Shown piece after piece: positions 41,700 through 49,551 of a stretch of DNA of 49,551 bases. The notes under the pieces are model-generated. The model did not search any database and was not told the DNA's origin. It saw nothing but the letters and a program-made list of their open reading frames with translations. Made by a program: the position numbers and the translations under genes. Origin of the DNA: Bacillota bacterium (GTDB lineage: Bacteria > Bacillota > Clostridia > Christensenellales > Aristaeellaceae). The first letter of the stretch is position 1. Every line of letters begins with the position of its first letter. The DNA is taken from assembly GCA_023415145.1 (NCBI GenBank), contig JAEZLW010000146.1, positions 1-49,551 on the forward strand. The letters are read 5' to 3'.

Positions 41700-41728
41700 T
41701 TGTTCCGTCTGGAAGTCTCTGGTACAAT
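41700..41728 (+). promoter_or_regulatory. Promoter of the small exported protein
   Basis: TTGTTC (41700-41705), 17 bases, TACAAT (41723-41728), 19 bases before the start codon. Confidence 0.6.
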
Positions 41729-41747
41729 GTATGAGGGAGGGATGAAA

Positions 41748-42227
41748 ATGAAAAAAGCGCTGGCGCTGATGCTGGTGCTCCTTCTAGGCGGATTGGCCGT
41801 TATCTTCGGCGCGCTTTGGTACAGGTCAGACAGAATGAATTATCGGATGGATATTGTGAAGTATGCCGGGGAAGCGCAAGACGGCGGAGGTATTCTGGCC
41901 ACATACGGGGAACAGACGACGCGCATATTGAACAGCAATGTGGAAAGATTGATCTGGGCGCTGACCATTGGTGAGAGTCAAAGGAAAATCCAGCTTGCCG
42001 ACCGGGAATGCCCGGAGGAACATGTGACGCTTCGGTTTGGAGGAAGCCTCGTCATCACCGTATGGCCACTTTCTGCAGAGACGGACGAAGTATTCATCCG
42101 CTTCCGCAGGCCGGGAAAATCGCGGCAGTATACGCTGGAAGGATACAATACCATGGAGTGGCTGCACAAGATCATATCCCCGGAAGGGTATCGGGAACCC
42201 AACGAAATAGCAGAAGTACAATCATAA
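41748..42227 (+). CDS. Hypothetical membrane-anchored or exported protein (159 aa)
   Basis: The protein begins MKKALALMLVLLLGGLAVIFG, a signal or anchor helix, followed by about 130 soluble residues with mixed strands and helices (VTLRFGGSLVITVWPL, EVFIRFRRPGKSRQY). No family is recognised and there is no lipobox. GGGAGG lies seven bases before the ATG at 41748. Confidence 0.7.
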   Translation: MKKALALMLVLLLGGLAVIFGALWYRSDRMNYRMDIVKYAGEAQDGGGILATYGEQTTRILNSNVERLIWALTIGESQRKIQLADRECPEEHVTLRFGGSLVITVWPLSAETDEVFIRFRRPGKSRQYTLEGYNTMEWLHKIISPEGYREPNEIAEVQS

Positions 42228-42261
42228 AAAGCAGCCCTGCCTTTACAAAAGGCGGGGCTGC
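42226..42261 (-). terminator. Terminator shared by convergent genes (ohrR side strong)
   Basis: GCAGCCCTGCCTTT and AAAGGCGGGGCTGC form a 14-bp stem with loop ACA. On the minus strand it is followed by TTTTT (42226-42230), so it mainly ends the gpx-ohrR transcript. Confidence 0.9.
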
Positions 42262-42272
42262 ACTTGAATCTG

Positions 42273-42713
42273 TCACTGTTTCGCTTTTCCTTCCAGGCTT
42301 TTCAGAAAAGACTTTAACATATCCCGAAGGGATGCGGCATCACCGGGAGAAAGGCCCGTGACGCAAAGCATTTGTTCCGGAACATGTACCGCCTCATTTC
42401 TTAATGCCAGGCCCCTCTCCGTCAGAAATACCTCCACGCTGCGCTCATCCGTTTTGCTGCGCCGCCTTTGTACAAAGCCTTTGGATTCCAGGCGCCGGAC
42501 AAGGGGCGTCAAGGTACCGGAATCCAGGTATAGCATTTCGCCCAGTGACTTGATGGTTTGCCCATCCCTTTCCCATAAAGTAAGAAGCAGTATGTACTGG
42601 GTGTAGGTCAGCCCCATGGGAGACAACACCGGTTCATACTTGCGCAAAAGCTCCTTGGAGCAGGCGTACAGTGCAAAACAAAGCTGACTGTCAAGCCGCA
42701 GGGAATCCTCCAT
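42273..42713 (-). CDS. MarR-family peroxide-sensing regulator (OhrR type)
   Basis: The 146-residue winged-helix repressor has the OhrR-type N-terminus LDSQLCFALYACSKEL, with redox Cys12, and two Tyr in GLTYTQYILLL that would contact it after oxidation. The DNA-binding part includes LDSGTLTPLVRRLESKGFVQRRRSKTDER in register. OhrR proteins release DNA when organic peroxides oxidise the Cys. It lies 14 bp after gpx and very likely controls both genes through two operator boxes upstream of gpx. Confidence 0.9.
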   Translation of the reverse strand: MEDSLRLDSQLCFALYACSKELLRKYEPVLSPMGLTYTQYILLLTLWERDGQTIKSLGEMLYLDSGTLTPLVRRLESKGFVQRRRSKTDERSVEVFLTERGLALRNEAVHVPEQMLCVTGLSPGDAASLRDMLKSFLKSLEGKAKQ

Positions 42714-42727
42714 AGCGAAAACTCCTT

Positions 42728-43192
42728 TTACAGCAGTGCTTCAATTTGTTCCGCCAGATCCTCCGGCTTTGTTTTGGGGGAAAACCGTCGAATGACATTA
42801 CCGTTTCTATCGATCAGGAATTTGGTGAAATTCCAGGGAATGACCTTGCGGCCTGCGTTCCGTTTTAAAAAGGCGTACAACGGATGGTTCTTGCGTCCAT
42901 TGACCAGTATCTTGGAAAAGGTTTTAAACGTTACACCATAATTGATCTGGCAAAAGGATAAAATCTCCGCATCCGTGCCCGGCGCCTGATTCATGAACTG
43001 GTTGCATGGAAAATCCAAAATCTCAAACCCCCGGCTTTGATAGGCGTCATACAGTGATTGCAGCCCTTTGTACTGGGGCGTGAAGCCGCAGCCTGTGGCT
43101 GTATTCACCACCAGCAGCACCTTGCCTTTATAGTCGGAAAGAGGCACGTCCTGCCCCTTTGCGTCTTTCACATTGTAATCGTACAGCGTCAC
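42728..43192 (-). CDS. Glutathione/thioredoxin peroxidase (GPx family)
   Basis: The 154-residue enzyme reduces peroxides. The active-site Cys lies in NTATGCGFTPQYKGLQ, a Gln in DFPCNQF and the Trp/Asn in PWNFTKF. A further Cys in SFCQINYGVTF fits the resolving Cys of thioredoxin-dependent members; no selenocysteine codon is seen. The start is GTG with AAAGGAGG upstream. Expression is controlled by OhrR-like boxes. Confidence 0.94.
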   Translation of the reverse strand: MTLYDYNVKDAKGQDVPLSDYKGKVLLVVNTATGCGFTPQYKGLQSLYDAYQSRGFEILDFPCNQFMNQAPGTDAEILSFCQINYGVTFKTFSKILVNGRKNHPLYAFLKRNAGRKVIPWNFTKFLIDRNGNVIRRFSPKTKPEDLAEQIEALL

Positions 43193-43213
43193 AAAAACAC
43201 CTCCTTTATTTTT

Positions 43214-43251
43214 TACAATTCAATTGTACACAATTCAATTGTTCGTGTCAA
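43214..43251 (-). promoter_or_regulatory. gpx-ohrR promoter with two OhrR-type operators
   Basis: Minus strand TTGACA (43246-43251), 17 bases, TACAAT (43223-43228). Two palindromes overlap it: TACAATTCAATTGTA (43214-43228) and ACAATTCAATTGT (43230-43242), with centres 15 bp apart. They match the OhrR box TACAATT-N-AATTGTA. Confidence 0.9.
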
Positions 43252-43277
43252 GACATATTTGAAAGCCAAAGCTGTTA

Positions 43278-44213
43278 TCAGGTATGCTGCGATTCAGGTT
43301 CTCCCGGGTGATTTCCCGCACACCGACCTGTTACTGTACAGAAAAGACGTTCATTGCAATTGTGTCCATCGTTTTTTTCCTTTGTATGATCTGTCATGAT
43401 GGGATGAACTGCAGGTGTCTTCCCGGTCTGGCTGATGGAGCGTACATACTGCTTGGGCGTCATGCCATAGCATTTGTGAAAGGCCCGGTAAAACGTGCGG
43501 ATGCACTCGAACCCCGTCATCAGGGATATCTCCAATTGCGTCAGGTCGCTTTGCGCAAGGAGCCTAGCCGCCCTGCGGCATCGCAGGCTGCCTAAATAAT
43601 CAGAGAAGGAACATCCGAAATTGTCACGAAACAAGTGGGACAGGCGGCTGCGGCTGTACCCCAGATGACGGGCCAGCTTTTCCATGGAAAGGGAAGAATC
43701 GCTGTTTTCCTGCAGGTAGGCAAGCATATTGCGTATCAGCCCCGCCGGGGCTTTGACCGGCATGTCGGCAAGACCCACCCTATCCATCAAAATCCCCAGC
43801 AGAAGCTGGCTGAAGCCCCGTTTGGCCTCCATGCCCATTTGATCCCACGAACCATGCATCAGTGAAATCAAGGCAGCTATTTCGCCACCCCCGTCACGAT
43901 AAACAGGGTCTGCAAACCGCTTGTTTACCAGCGTTTTTTCCAAAATGGCCACGAAGGAAACAGGGATAATGAAAACAATGACATCCGAAACACCATCCGT
44001 AAAATACCGGTGCACCGTATAGCCGGAAGTGACAAGAAGACTGCCCTTCGGAACATCATACCGCTGGCCGTCCAAAATAGCGCTCATCATCCCGTCCACC
44101 ACATAGACTAGCTCGATGCTGGAATGAAAGTGGGGCATACAGCTATTGTTTCTGGAACGGAAACAGACAGTTTGATCCATGTCGTCCCGGAATTGCTCAT
44201 ATACCACGGGCAT
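43278..44213 (-). CDS. AraC-family transcriptional regulator
   Basis: The 311-residue protein has an N-terminal cupin sensor domain (MPHFHSSIELVYVVDG) and a C-terminal double HTH (SLSMEKLARHLGYSRSRLSHLF, then MTGFECIRTFYRAFHKCYGMTPKQY in register). About 50 further residues follow the usual family end, rich in His and Thr with no recognisable fold, reaching close to the gpx promoter. GGAGG precedes the ATG. It is divergent from a sugar dehydrogenase/isomerase pair that it probably controls. Confidence 0.92.
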   Translation of the reverse strand: MPVVYEQFRDDMDQTVCFRSRNNSCMPHFHSSIELVYVVDGMMSAILDGQRYDVPKGSLLVTSGYTVHRYFTDGVSDVIVFIIPVSFVAILEKTLVNKRFADPVYRDGGGEIAALISLMHGSWDQMGMEAKRGFSQLLLGILMDRVGLADMPVKAPAGLIRNMLAYLQENSDSSLSMEKLARHLGYSRSRLSHLFRDNFGCSFSDYLGSLRCRRAARLLAQSDLTQLEISLMTGFECIRTFYRAFHKCYGMTPKQYVRSISQTGKTPAVHPIMTDHTKEKNDGHNCNERLFCTVTGRCAGNHPGEPESQHT

Positions 44214-44267
44214 GACATCACCTCCATGAGCAGCACAATATGTCATAAAATCCATGATCTTTGGTCA

Positions 44268-44296
44268 TGACAATTATAGCGCATATGCATTACAAT
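44268..44296 (+). promoter_or_regulatory. Promoter of the dehydrogenase-isomerase pair
   Basis: TGACAA (44268-44273), 17 bases, TACAAT (44291-44296). An inverted repeat TGTCAT (44241-44246) and ATGACA (44267-44272) ends at the -35 and may be the AraC-type operator. Confidence 0.55.
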
Positions 44297-44346
44297 GAAC
44301 ATAGTAAAATCGCCCTTTATGGCGGATATCGGAAAGGATATACCCA

Positions 44347-45435
44347 ATGGAAAAAGTACGTGTCGGCATCATCGGCTGCGGCGGCATCGCCAACGGCAAG
44401 CACATGCCCAGCCTGAAAAAGGTTTCTCAGGTGGCTTTGGTGGCTTTTTGCGACATCCTTCCTGAACGCGCAAAAGAAGCGGCGCAAAAGTATGGCGAGC
44501 CCGGCGCCCAGGTATTCACCGATTACAGGGAAATGCTGAAGCTCAATCTGGATGTGGTTCATGTGCTTACGCCCAATTCAAGCCATGCCCCCATCACCGT
44601 AGCCGCGTTGGAATCCGGCAAGCACGTCATGTGCGAAAAGCCCATGGCCAAAAACACAAAAGAGGCCAGGCAAATGCTGGAGGCTGCAAGGCGTACAGGC
44701 AAGAAGCTGACCATCGGTTATCAAAACCGCTTCCGTCCCGACAGCCTTTACTTGAAAAAGTGCTGTGAAAACGGTGATTTGGGAAGTGTGTATTATGCCA
44801 GGGCCCTGGCCATCCGCCGCCGGGCCGTGCCCACCTGGGGCGTGTTCCTGGATGAGGAAAAGCAGGGCGGCGGCCCACTCATCGACATCGGCACCCATGC
44901 CCTGGACCTGACGCTATGGTGCATGGGCAATTATGAGCCGGCCATGGTGGTGGGCACCAAGTACCACGAGCTGGCGCCAAGGCCCAACTCCGCCAACGCC
45001 TGGGGCCCCTGGAACCCGGAGACGTTTACCGTGGAAGACGCGGCCTTTGGCTTTATCCGCATGAAAAACGGCGCTACCATCACCGTGGAAGCATCCTGGG
45101 CGCTGAACACCTTGTTCGTCCATGAAGCCAAGACCATGCTCTGCGGCACAAAGGGCGGCGCTGATATGCTGGGCGAAAAAGGTGCGCTGCGGCTAAACGG
45201 CGAAAAGTTCTCCCAGACGTATGTCACCATACCGGATCTGAACGCCGGCGGCGTGGCCTTCTATGACGGCAATTCCGTCTCTCCCGCCGACCTGGAAGCG
45301 AGGATGTGGATCGATCATGTGCTGGACGATACCAAGCCCCTGCTGGTCAAGCCCGAACAGGCACTGGTTGTGACGCAGATTCTGGATGCCATCTATGAAT
45401 CCGCCACGACCGGCAAACCTGTTTATTTCGACTGA
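44347..45435 (+). CDS. Gfo/Idh/MocA-family sugar or inositol dehydrogenase
   Basis: The 362-residue NAD(P)-dependent oxidoreductase has the Rossmann start VRVGIIGCGGIANGKHMP and the family motif CEKPMAKN with the catalytic-site Lys. The C-terminal beta-sheet domain follows, with GGGPLIDIGTHALDLTLW containing the active-site Asp and His. Its substrate is unknown. It is paired with a sugar-phosphate-isomerase-like gene 15 bp downstream, typical of catabolism of inositol-like or unusual sugars. Confidence 0.94.
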   Translation: MEKVRVGIIGCGGIANGKHMPSLKKVSQVALVAFCDILPERAKEAAQKYGEPGAQVFTDYREMLKLNLDVVHVLTPNSSHAPITVAALESGKHVMCEKPMAKNTKEARQMLEAARRTGKKLTIGYQNRFRPDSLYLKKCCENGDLGSVYYARALAIRRRAVPTWGVFLDEEKQGGGPLIDIGTHALDLTLWCMGNYEPAMVVGTKYHELAPRPNSANAWGPWNPETFTVEDAAFGFIRMKNGATITVEASWALNTLFVHEAKTMLCGTKGGADMLGEKGALRLNGEKFSQTYVTIPDLNAGGVAFYDGNSVSPADLEARMWIDHVLDDTKPLLVKPEQALVVTQILDAIYESATTGKPVYFD

Positions 45436-45450
45436 TAGAAGGAGGAGCGT

Positions 45451-46263
45451 ATGAAACTGCCCATTGCATATCAGGTTTACTCCGCCCGGGTTGAGGCGCA
45501 GGCCGATCTAAATGGCGTACTTGCAAAGATCAGGGCCTTGGGGTATGACGGCGTGGAGTTCGCCGGCTTTTACGGCCACACGGCGCAAGAAGTAAAAGCC
45601 ATGCTCATCAAGCACGATTTGATCGCCATCTCCAGCCATGTGCCTATTGACATGATCCTGGAGGATATGTTCGGGGTCATTTCCTATCACAAAGCCATTG
45701 GCTGCGCCTATATCGCCATCCCCTTCCTGGATGAAAGCAGCCGACCCGGCGCTAAGGGCTTTGCCGCCATGCTCAAGACCATTTATCAATTCGGAAGGCT
45801 GTGCAGGGAGGCCGGCATCCAGCTTTTGTACCACAACCATGACTTTGAGTTTGAGACACTGTCGGGCCAGTATGGGCTGGACTTCCTTTACGAAGCCGTC
45901 CCCGCCGGCATCCTGCAAACCGAAATCGATACCTGCTGGGTAAAATACGCAGGCCTTGATCCCGCGGAATACGTACGCAAGTATGCGGGACGCTGCCCGG
46001 TGGTGCACCTGAAGGATTATGTGGGCCGCAGGGATGGCAAAACACCCTACGGTCTCATCGGTACCAATAAAGCCGCCGACGCGGACGTGGCCTTCACCTT
46101 CAAGCCTGTGGGTATGGGCTGCCAGGATATGCCCTCCATCGTGAACGCAGCCATAGAAAGCGGAGCGAAATGGCTGGTGGTGGAGCAGGACCTGTCCACG
46201 GAACGCCCGCCCCTGGAAGCCGCAAAGCTGAGCCGGGAGTACCTTGCATCCATCGGCCAGTAA
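45451..46263 (+). CDS. Sugar phosphate isomerase/epimerase (xylose-isomerase-like TIM barrel)
   Basis: The 270-residue protein has the AP-endonuclease-2-like barrel: GYDGVEFAGFYGH, LYHNHDFEFE with metal ligands, a Glu in LQTEIDTCWV, HLKD, and VEQDLS near the end. Members include inosose isomerases and dehydratases. GGAGGAG precedes the ATG. The substrate is unknown. Confidence 0.93.
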   Translation: MKLPIAYQVYSARVEAQADLNGVLAKIRALGYDGVEFAGFYGHTAQEVKAMLIKHDLIAISSHVPIDMILEDMFGVISYHKAIGCAYIAIPFLDESSRPGAKGFAAMLKTIYQFGRLCREAGIQLLYHNHDFEFETLSGQYGLDFLYEAVPAGILQTEIDTCWVKYAGLDPAEYVRKYAGRCPVVHLKDYVGRRDGKTPYGLIGTNKAADADVAFTFKPVGMGCQDMPSIVNAAIESGAKWLVVEQDLSTERPPLEAAKLSREYLASIGQ

Positions 46264-46322
46264 CCAGGGGCTCTGCCCCTGGACCCCGCCAAAGGGATAC
46301 AACCCCTTTGGAATCCCATTTT
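46264..46322 (+). repeat. Left copy of a two-hairpin repeat
   Basis: CCAGGGGCTCTGCCCCTGG and CCAAAGGG...CCCCTTTGG are two hairpins joined by ACCCCG. The copy begins at the isomerase stop codon. An inverted copy lies at 46670-46726 with about five differences over 57 bases. Confidence 0.85.
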
Positions 46323-46379
46323 CATATTCAATCAAAAGAGTCAGGCATCTACCGCCTGCCTCTTTCTTTTTTTTCCAGC

Positions 46380-46661
46380 TCATTTTATGCAATGTAAATT
46401 CGTGACGAGGAAAGCGGGCTGATACTTTAGACGCTCACTCCATGCATCATCCTGGGAATAGGAACGGACAGTATCTCCTGTGTCTTTTACATAAGAATCG
46501 ACAAAGAGCAAAAAGAACTCCACATGCTCATACCCCGTCAGCCATTTACAGGTCACAACGTCACACCATACCGCCGCTTCGCTGTACAAGTTCGAAATCT
46601 TCAAATCACAAGCGAATGCCGCATTATCACATAAAATACGGAACTCAAGCACATGCCAATT
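46380..46661 (-). pseudogene. Remnant of an unrecognised gene between inverted repeats
   Basis: A minus-strand frame of about 94 residues (NWHVLEFRILCDNAAFACDL, later KWLTGYEHVEFFLLFVDSYV, ending NLHCIK) has a protein-like composition but no start codon of its own: upstream it runs into the right-hand repeat. The 5' part seems to be lost or replaced. I recognise no family. Confidence 0.4.
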
Positions 46662-46669
46662 CTGAAATG

Positions 46670-46726
46670 GGGTTTCCAAAGGGGTTATATCCCTTTGGCG
46701 GGGTCCAGGGGCGGAGTCCCTGGTTT
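46670..46726 (-). repeat. Right, inverted copy of the two-hairpin repeat
   Basis: It is the reverse complement of the copy at 46264-46322 and forms the 3' end of the GNAT gene, encoding that protein's last residues (GTPPLDPAKGI). Confidence 0.85.
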
Positions 46727-47353
46727 CCGGATCATGCAATACTGTAAAAGGTCAAAAGGCGTTTGTATGGTGGTATGCAGTTCAAAGCCGTAATGCTGGT
46801 ACATGGGCAGGTTCTTTTCATTGTGTGTTTCCAGGGAGACCAGCAAACCCTTTTGATCGGCATAACGGAGCACAGGCTCCATCACCTTGTGGGCTATGCC
46901 GGTGCCACGGGCCGCGGGGCGCACGGCAAAGTAGATGATATGCATGTAGCGCTTGGCAGGCAGCTCCTTCGTCCAGGCGGCGTTCAAATAGCGCCTGGCC
47001 TTTAAAAACTGCCCCAGCGTTTTCAGGGAAATATCATCCTTGATCAGCGTTACATTGGTTTTTAAGGCATAAAACGTTTCGACGGAAAGGAACTTCAAGT
47101 GATTATAGGGCTGGGAATCGTCGTCGGCAATGATCAGGCCTCTGACGTCTTCGCTGTCGGCAAAGGCGTCGTCGTTTTCCAAAAGCTCGCCGGCGTCACA
47201 GGCAAAGACTTCCGGCAGCGCCTTTTCACGCAAATGCTCCTTGGGGATAAGCTTTCTGTACAACGGGTCATCCCTAAAGCATTCCAGCAAGATGCGGACC
47301 ACCTTGGGTGCGTCCGCCCGGGTTAAGTGATACAGCGAATCGATGTTCATCAT
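46685..47353 (-). CDS. GNAT-family N-acetyltransferase
   Basis: The 222-residue protein has the acetyl-CoA loop VRPAARGTGIAHKVMEPVL and a C-terminal strand SLETHNEKNLPMYQHYGFEL typical of GNAT enzymes. The substrate is unknown. The last 11 residues are encoded by a repeat element, so the original C-terminus probably ended near MIRKP. Two adjacent ATG codons (47353 and 47350) follow CAGGTG. Confidence 0.88.
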   Translation of the reverse strand: MMNIDSLYHLTRADAPKVVRILLECFRDDPLYRKLIPKEHLREKALPEVFACDAGELLENDDAFADSEDVRGLIIADDDSQPYNHLKFLSVETFYALKTNVTLIKDDISLKTLGQFLKARRYLNAAWTKELPAKRYMHIIYFAVRPAARGTGIAHKVMEPVLRYADQKGLLVSLETHNEKNLPMYQHYGFELHTTIQTPFDLLQYCMIRKPGTPPLDPAKGI

Positions 47354-47390
47354 CGCATCACCTGATTATCCTATATGGAGAATATGAGTC

Positions 47391-49481
47391 CTAATCCTCC
47401 TGGGGGGTCAAAAGAGGCCGCAGCCTGCGGAGCGCCTTTTTAATCAGCGGCTCCAATTCTTCCAGCGCGGCCGTCTCTTCCCGCACCGTTTTGTCCAGCC
47501 GGGACAGTGCTTCCTGTTCCAGCCGCGCAATTTCCCGCACCTCCAATGTGAGGTCCGGTTTTTTCGTTTTGCATTTTTCCCGAAGCGTATGTATCAATTC
47601 ATACAGATTGAGATGCCCCAGAACCCGTCCCGTGCCCCATAAAAGCTTCTCCTCCGGCTGACCTAAAACATACGCGGTAAAGTAATCGTACACATTCCTG
47701 TCAAAATCGGCGGCATAGCAATTGTTGTCGATGTGGCCAAGGCTCACTGCCGCTCCCTTTACATCACCGGCGTGAAGCTGCCATACAGCCTTGTGCAGCA
47801 TGGTAAGGCTGTGCTGGTCATGTTCGTGGGGAAAGATAGACACATCATGCCAGGTAAGACGGACAAAATGATCTTCCATGTAGCGGAAAACGGCCAGAAG
47901 CTGCCGCCGTGCTTCCCCGCAGGCGGCGTACAGCTCATGAGCCTCCAGGCTGCCATCCGCAAGTTTGAGGGCATACAGGCGGTTGATCTCCTCCGTCAGT
48001 TCATACAGCTCCTCCGCCTTTTCCGTAACTTTTTGCAGTGCGCCCCGGAAAGCGCCTTCCATTCGGGGGGGAAGACGCTGGCAGGTAAGCGTTTCCGATA
48101 TGGCATTCAGACGCACGGCAAAGTCCAGAGGCGGCAGGCATAGCTGGTCAAAAGCCAGCATCAACCGCCCGTAGAGAACATGGTGGTAATGGAATACCGC
48201 CTCGTCATAAGCGTCGTCGTTGTCGAACTGGGAATGATACCTGGTCTCCATAAACGTGCCGCCGCCAAACTCGTTGACAAGGGCCGGGATGCCGGCAATG
48301 GACATGGAAAAGTCATCCGACCAGGTTTGCGTGGGGCTTATCACGCCGGATCCCTTGAGATAGACGGCGCGGACCTTTTGGGGCAACGCCTTCATCTGCC
48401 GTTTTAAAAAGCCCTTCATTTCATAGGCGCTGCGGATGAAGTGCTTCTTTCCATGGGCGTGGGCGGGAAGCTCCAGGTTGATGTTCACCACAGCCTTTCC
48501 GGCCCATTCCGGATGAAGGCGGAACACCTGATTGTACGCCCCTACGGACCAATCATACCTGGTATTGACTGCTCCCCATTCCTCGGCTGCCATGGCACAG
48601 AAAACAAGCGTCTTGCGCGGCTTGTACCCGCTTTCCAGCACCGTGCGAGCCAGCCCAAGCATGAGCGCCACGGCGGTATTGTCGTCCTGAAAACCAGAAA
48701 AGTAGGAATCGTAGTGGGCAGACAATATCACCAGCGAATCTTTTTCCACACCTTCCAGCAAGCCTACGATGTTGTGGGAAAATGTATTCTCCGTCACAGT
48801 GGACTCCGCGTCCAGCTCCACTAAGGCGCTTTCCCCAAAGGTAAGATCCAGGGCAGCCATGAGGTTTTTTGCGTCCCGCTGGGACATGGAAAGCGCGGGG
48901 GCCTCCTTGGGTCCGCAGATGTCCTGGGCGTTAAGCGTCTTTAAGCTCTCTTCGCCGTAGCCGCTGCGCTGCACCGCCAGCACCGCCGCCGCGCCGTGCA
49001 GATAGGCCTGGTAGGCGGGATAATTGATCCACCATTCGTCCCGCTGGTTGATGGTGACCAATACCAGCTTGCCGCGTACATCCAGCTTTTGCAGCTCCCG
49101 TGCGGTTCCCTGCCCGGCGTTCACCAACGTATACTGCTTTCTGCCCCCGGTATGCAGTTCCGTTTGATAGCCGCCCAGCTCACAAGCCTGCTCCTGACCC
49201 GTTTTGTCCCGGTAGAATAGCCGGGCACGTGTAAAATCCCAGCCGTCCACCGAAAACCTTTCCTTCTTGGGATCAAGACCGATGCGGGCCATCTCCTCAA
49301 AGAGCATATCGCCTGTTTCCGCTTCGGCTTTTGATCCCGCAGTGCGGTAACCGAGTACAGGATTGGTGCGGAATTCCTCCATCCGCCTGGCCAGCCGGTA
49401 GGCATAGCCTACGTCCAGGCATCTGGAAAAATGCTGCCATTGCGGTTCCAAAGGCAAAATAGCACGGCGCTTTTTGGCCAT
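47391..49481 (-). CDS. M28-family zinc aminopeptidase-like protein, cytosolic
   Basis: The 696-residue protein has no signal peptide. An inserted PA-like domain (about 110-210) precedes the M28 metal site: SAHYDS, the bridging Asp in GFQDDNTAVA, the catalytic EE in AAEEWG, NINLELP where NLD is usual (Asp to Glu), and the final His in YHSQFDN. The last 200 or so residues are helical and unfamiliar. GGAGG lies upstream of the ATG at 49481. It may be an intracellular aminopeptidase; the ligand change makes activity uncertain. Confidence 0.88.
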   Translation of the reverse strand: MAKKRRAILPLEPQWQHFSRCLDVGYAYRLARRMEEFRTNPVLGYRTAGSKAEAETGDMLFEEMARIGLDPKKERFSVDGWDFTRARLFYRDKTGQEQACELGGYQTELHTGGRKQYTLVNAGQGTARELQKLDVRGKLVLVTINQRDEWWINYPAYQAYLHGAAAVLAVQRSGYGEESLKTLNAQDICGPKEAPALSMSQRDAKNLMAALDLTFGESALVELDAESTVTENTFSHNIVGLLEGVEKDSLVILSAHYDSYFSGFQDDNTAVALMLGLARTVLESGYKPRKTLVFCAMAAEEWGAVNTRYDWSVGAYNQVFRLHPEWAGKAVVNINLELPAHAHGKKHFIRSAYEMKGFLKRQMKALPQKVRAVYLKGSGVISPTQTWSDDFSMSIAGIPALVNEFGGGTFMETRYHSQFDNDDAYDEAVFHYHHVLYGRLMLAFDQLCLPPLDFAVRLNAISETLTCQRLPPRMEGAFRGALQKVTEKAEELYELTEEINRLYALKLADGSLEAHELYAACGEARRQLLAVFRYMEDHFVRLTWHDVSIFPHEHDQHSLTMLHKAVWQLHAGDVKGAAVSLGHIDNNCYAADFDRNVYDYFTAYVLGQPEEKLLWGTGRVLGHLNLYELIHTLREKCKTKKPDLTLEVREIARLEQEALSRLDKTVREETAALEELEPLIKKALRRLRPLLTPQED

Positions 49482-49551
49482 AAGGAAAGTCCTCCTTTCC
49501 CGGGGGGAATCGGTCAGGAGCGGTTGCATTCCTGTGATGTCAGACTATGGT

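Overview
The window reads as a chromosome segment of a moderately GC-rich Firmicute, most likely a member of the Clostridia. Supporting signs are strong GGAGG ribosome sites, canonical sigma-A promoters, two T-box leaders (serS, leuS), a GAAC-N4-GTTC SOS box, an OhrR-type operator, a cobalamin riboswitch, and CotH and DUF1540 proteins. No rRNA, tRNA, CRISPR array, intact insertion sequence or phage module was found.

Layout. 1-3.0 kb: end of a hybrid sensor kinase overlapping a REC-PAS-GGDEF-HD-GYP protein (c-di-GMP signalling). 3.1-11.1 kb, minus strand: an almost complete chorismate/Phe/Tyr pathway in two units, aroF-aroB-aroA-aroC-pheA and aroE-aroQ-tyrA. The first unit is preceded by a perfect promoter, a 37-codon aromatic-rich leader ORF and a terminator, which together look like an attenuator. 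11.1-18.9 kb: a duplicated-domain secreted protein, SOS-controlled dinB, a MerR/TipAS regulator, an AT-rich patch with a degenerate ABC-ATPase-like gene, an HAD phosphatase, T-box-controlled serS and a CHAP amidase. 19-23.7 kb: a riboswitch-controlled lone BtuF-like protein, an HTH protein with helical repeats coupled to a tiny Cys protein, and a metal ABC transporter with a phosphoesterase. 23.8-32.6 kb: an HAD phosphatase, a DUF1874-like protein, CotH, T-box-controlled leuS followed by a 50-residue protein whose ribosome site lies in the leuS terminator hairpin, and a polar amino-acid ABC transporter. 32.6-32.9 kb: an array of six hairpins. 32.9-43.3 kb: MFS transporter, nitroreductase-ferritin pair, small regulators and zinc proteins, QueT, a Myb-like protein with an orphan binding protein, phosphoglucomutase, and gpx-ohrR. 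43.3-49.5 kb: AraC regulator divergent from a sugar dehydrogenase/isomerase pair, an inverted-repeat-bounded gene remnant, a GNAT acetyltransferase and an M28 peptidase.

Most of the window is core metabolism with clear cis-regulation. The most unusual parts are the putative aro leader-peptide attenuator, the repeat-containing HTH protein with its coupled small protein, the lone BtuF with riboswitch and operator-like repeat, the hairpin array, the structured leader of the zinc-ribbon gene and the degenerate ATPase patch. All family names come from reading motifs by eye; no database search was run.
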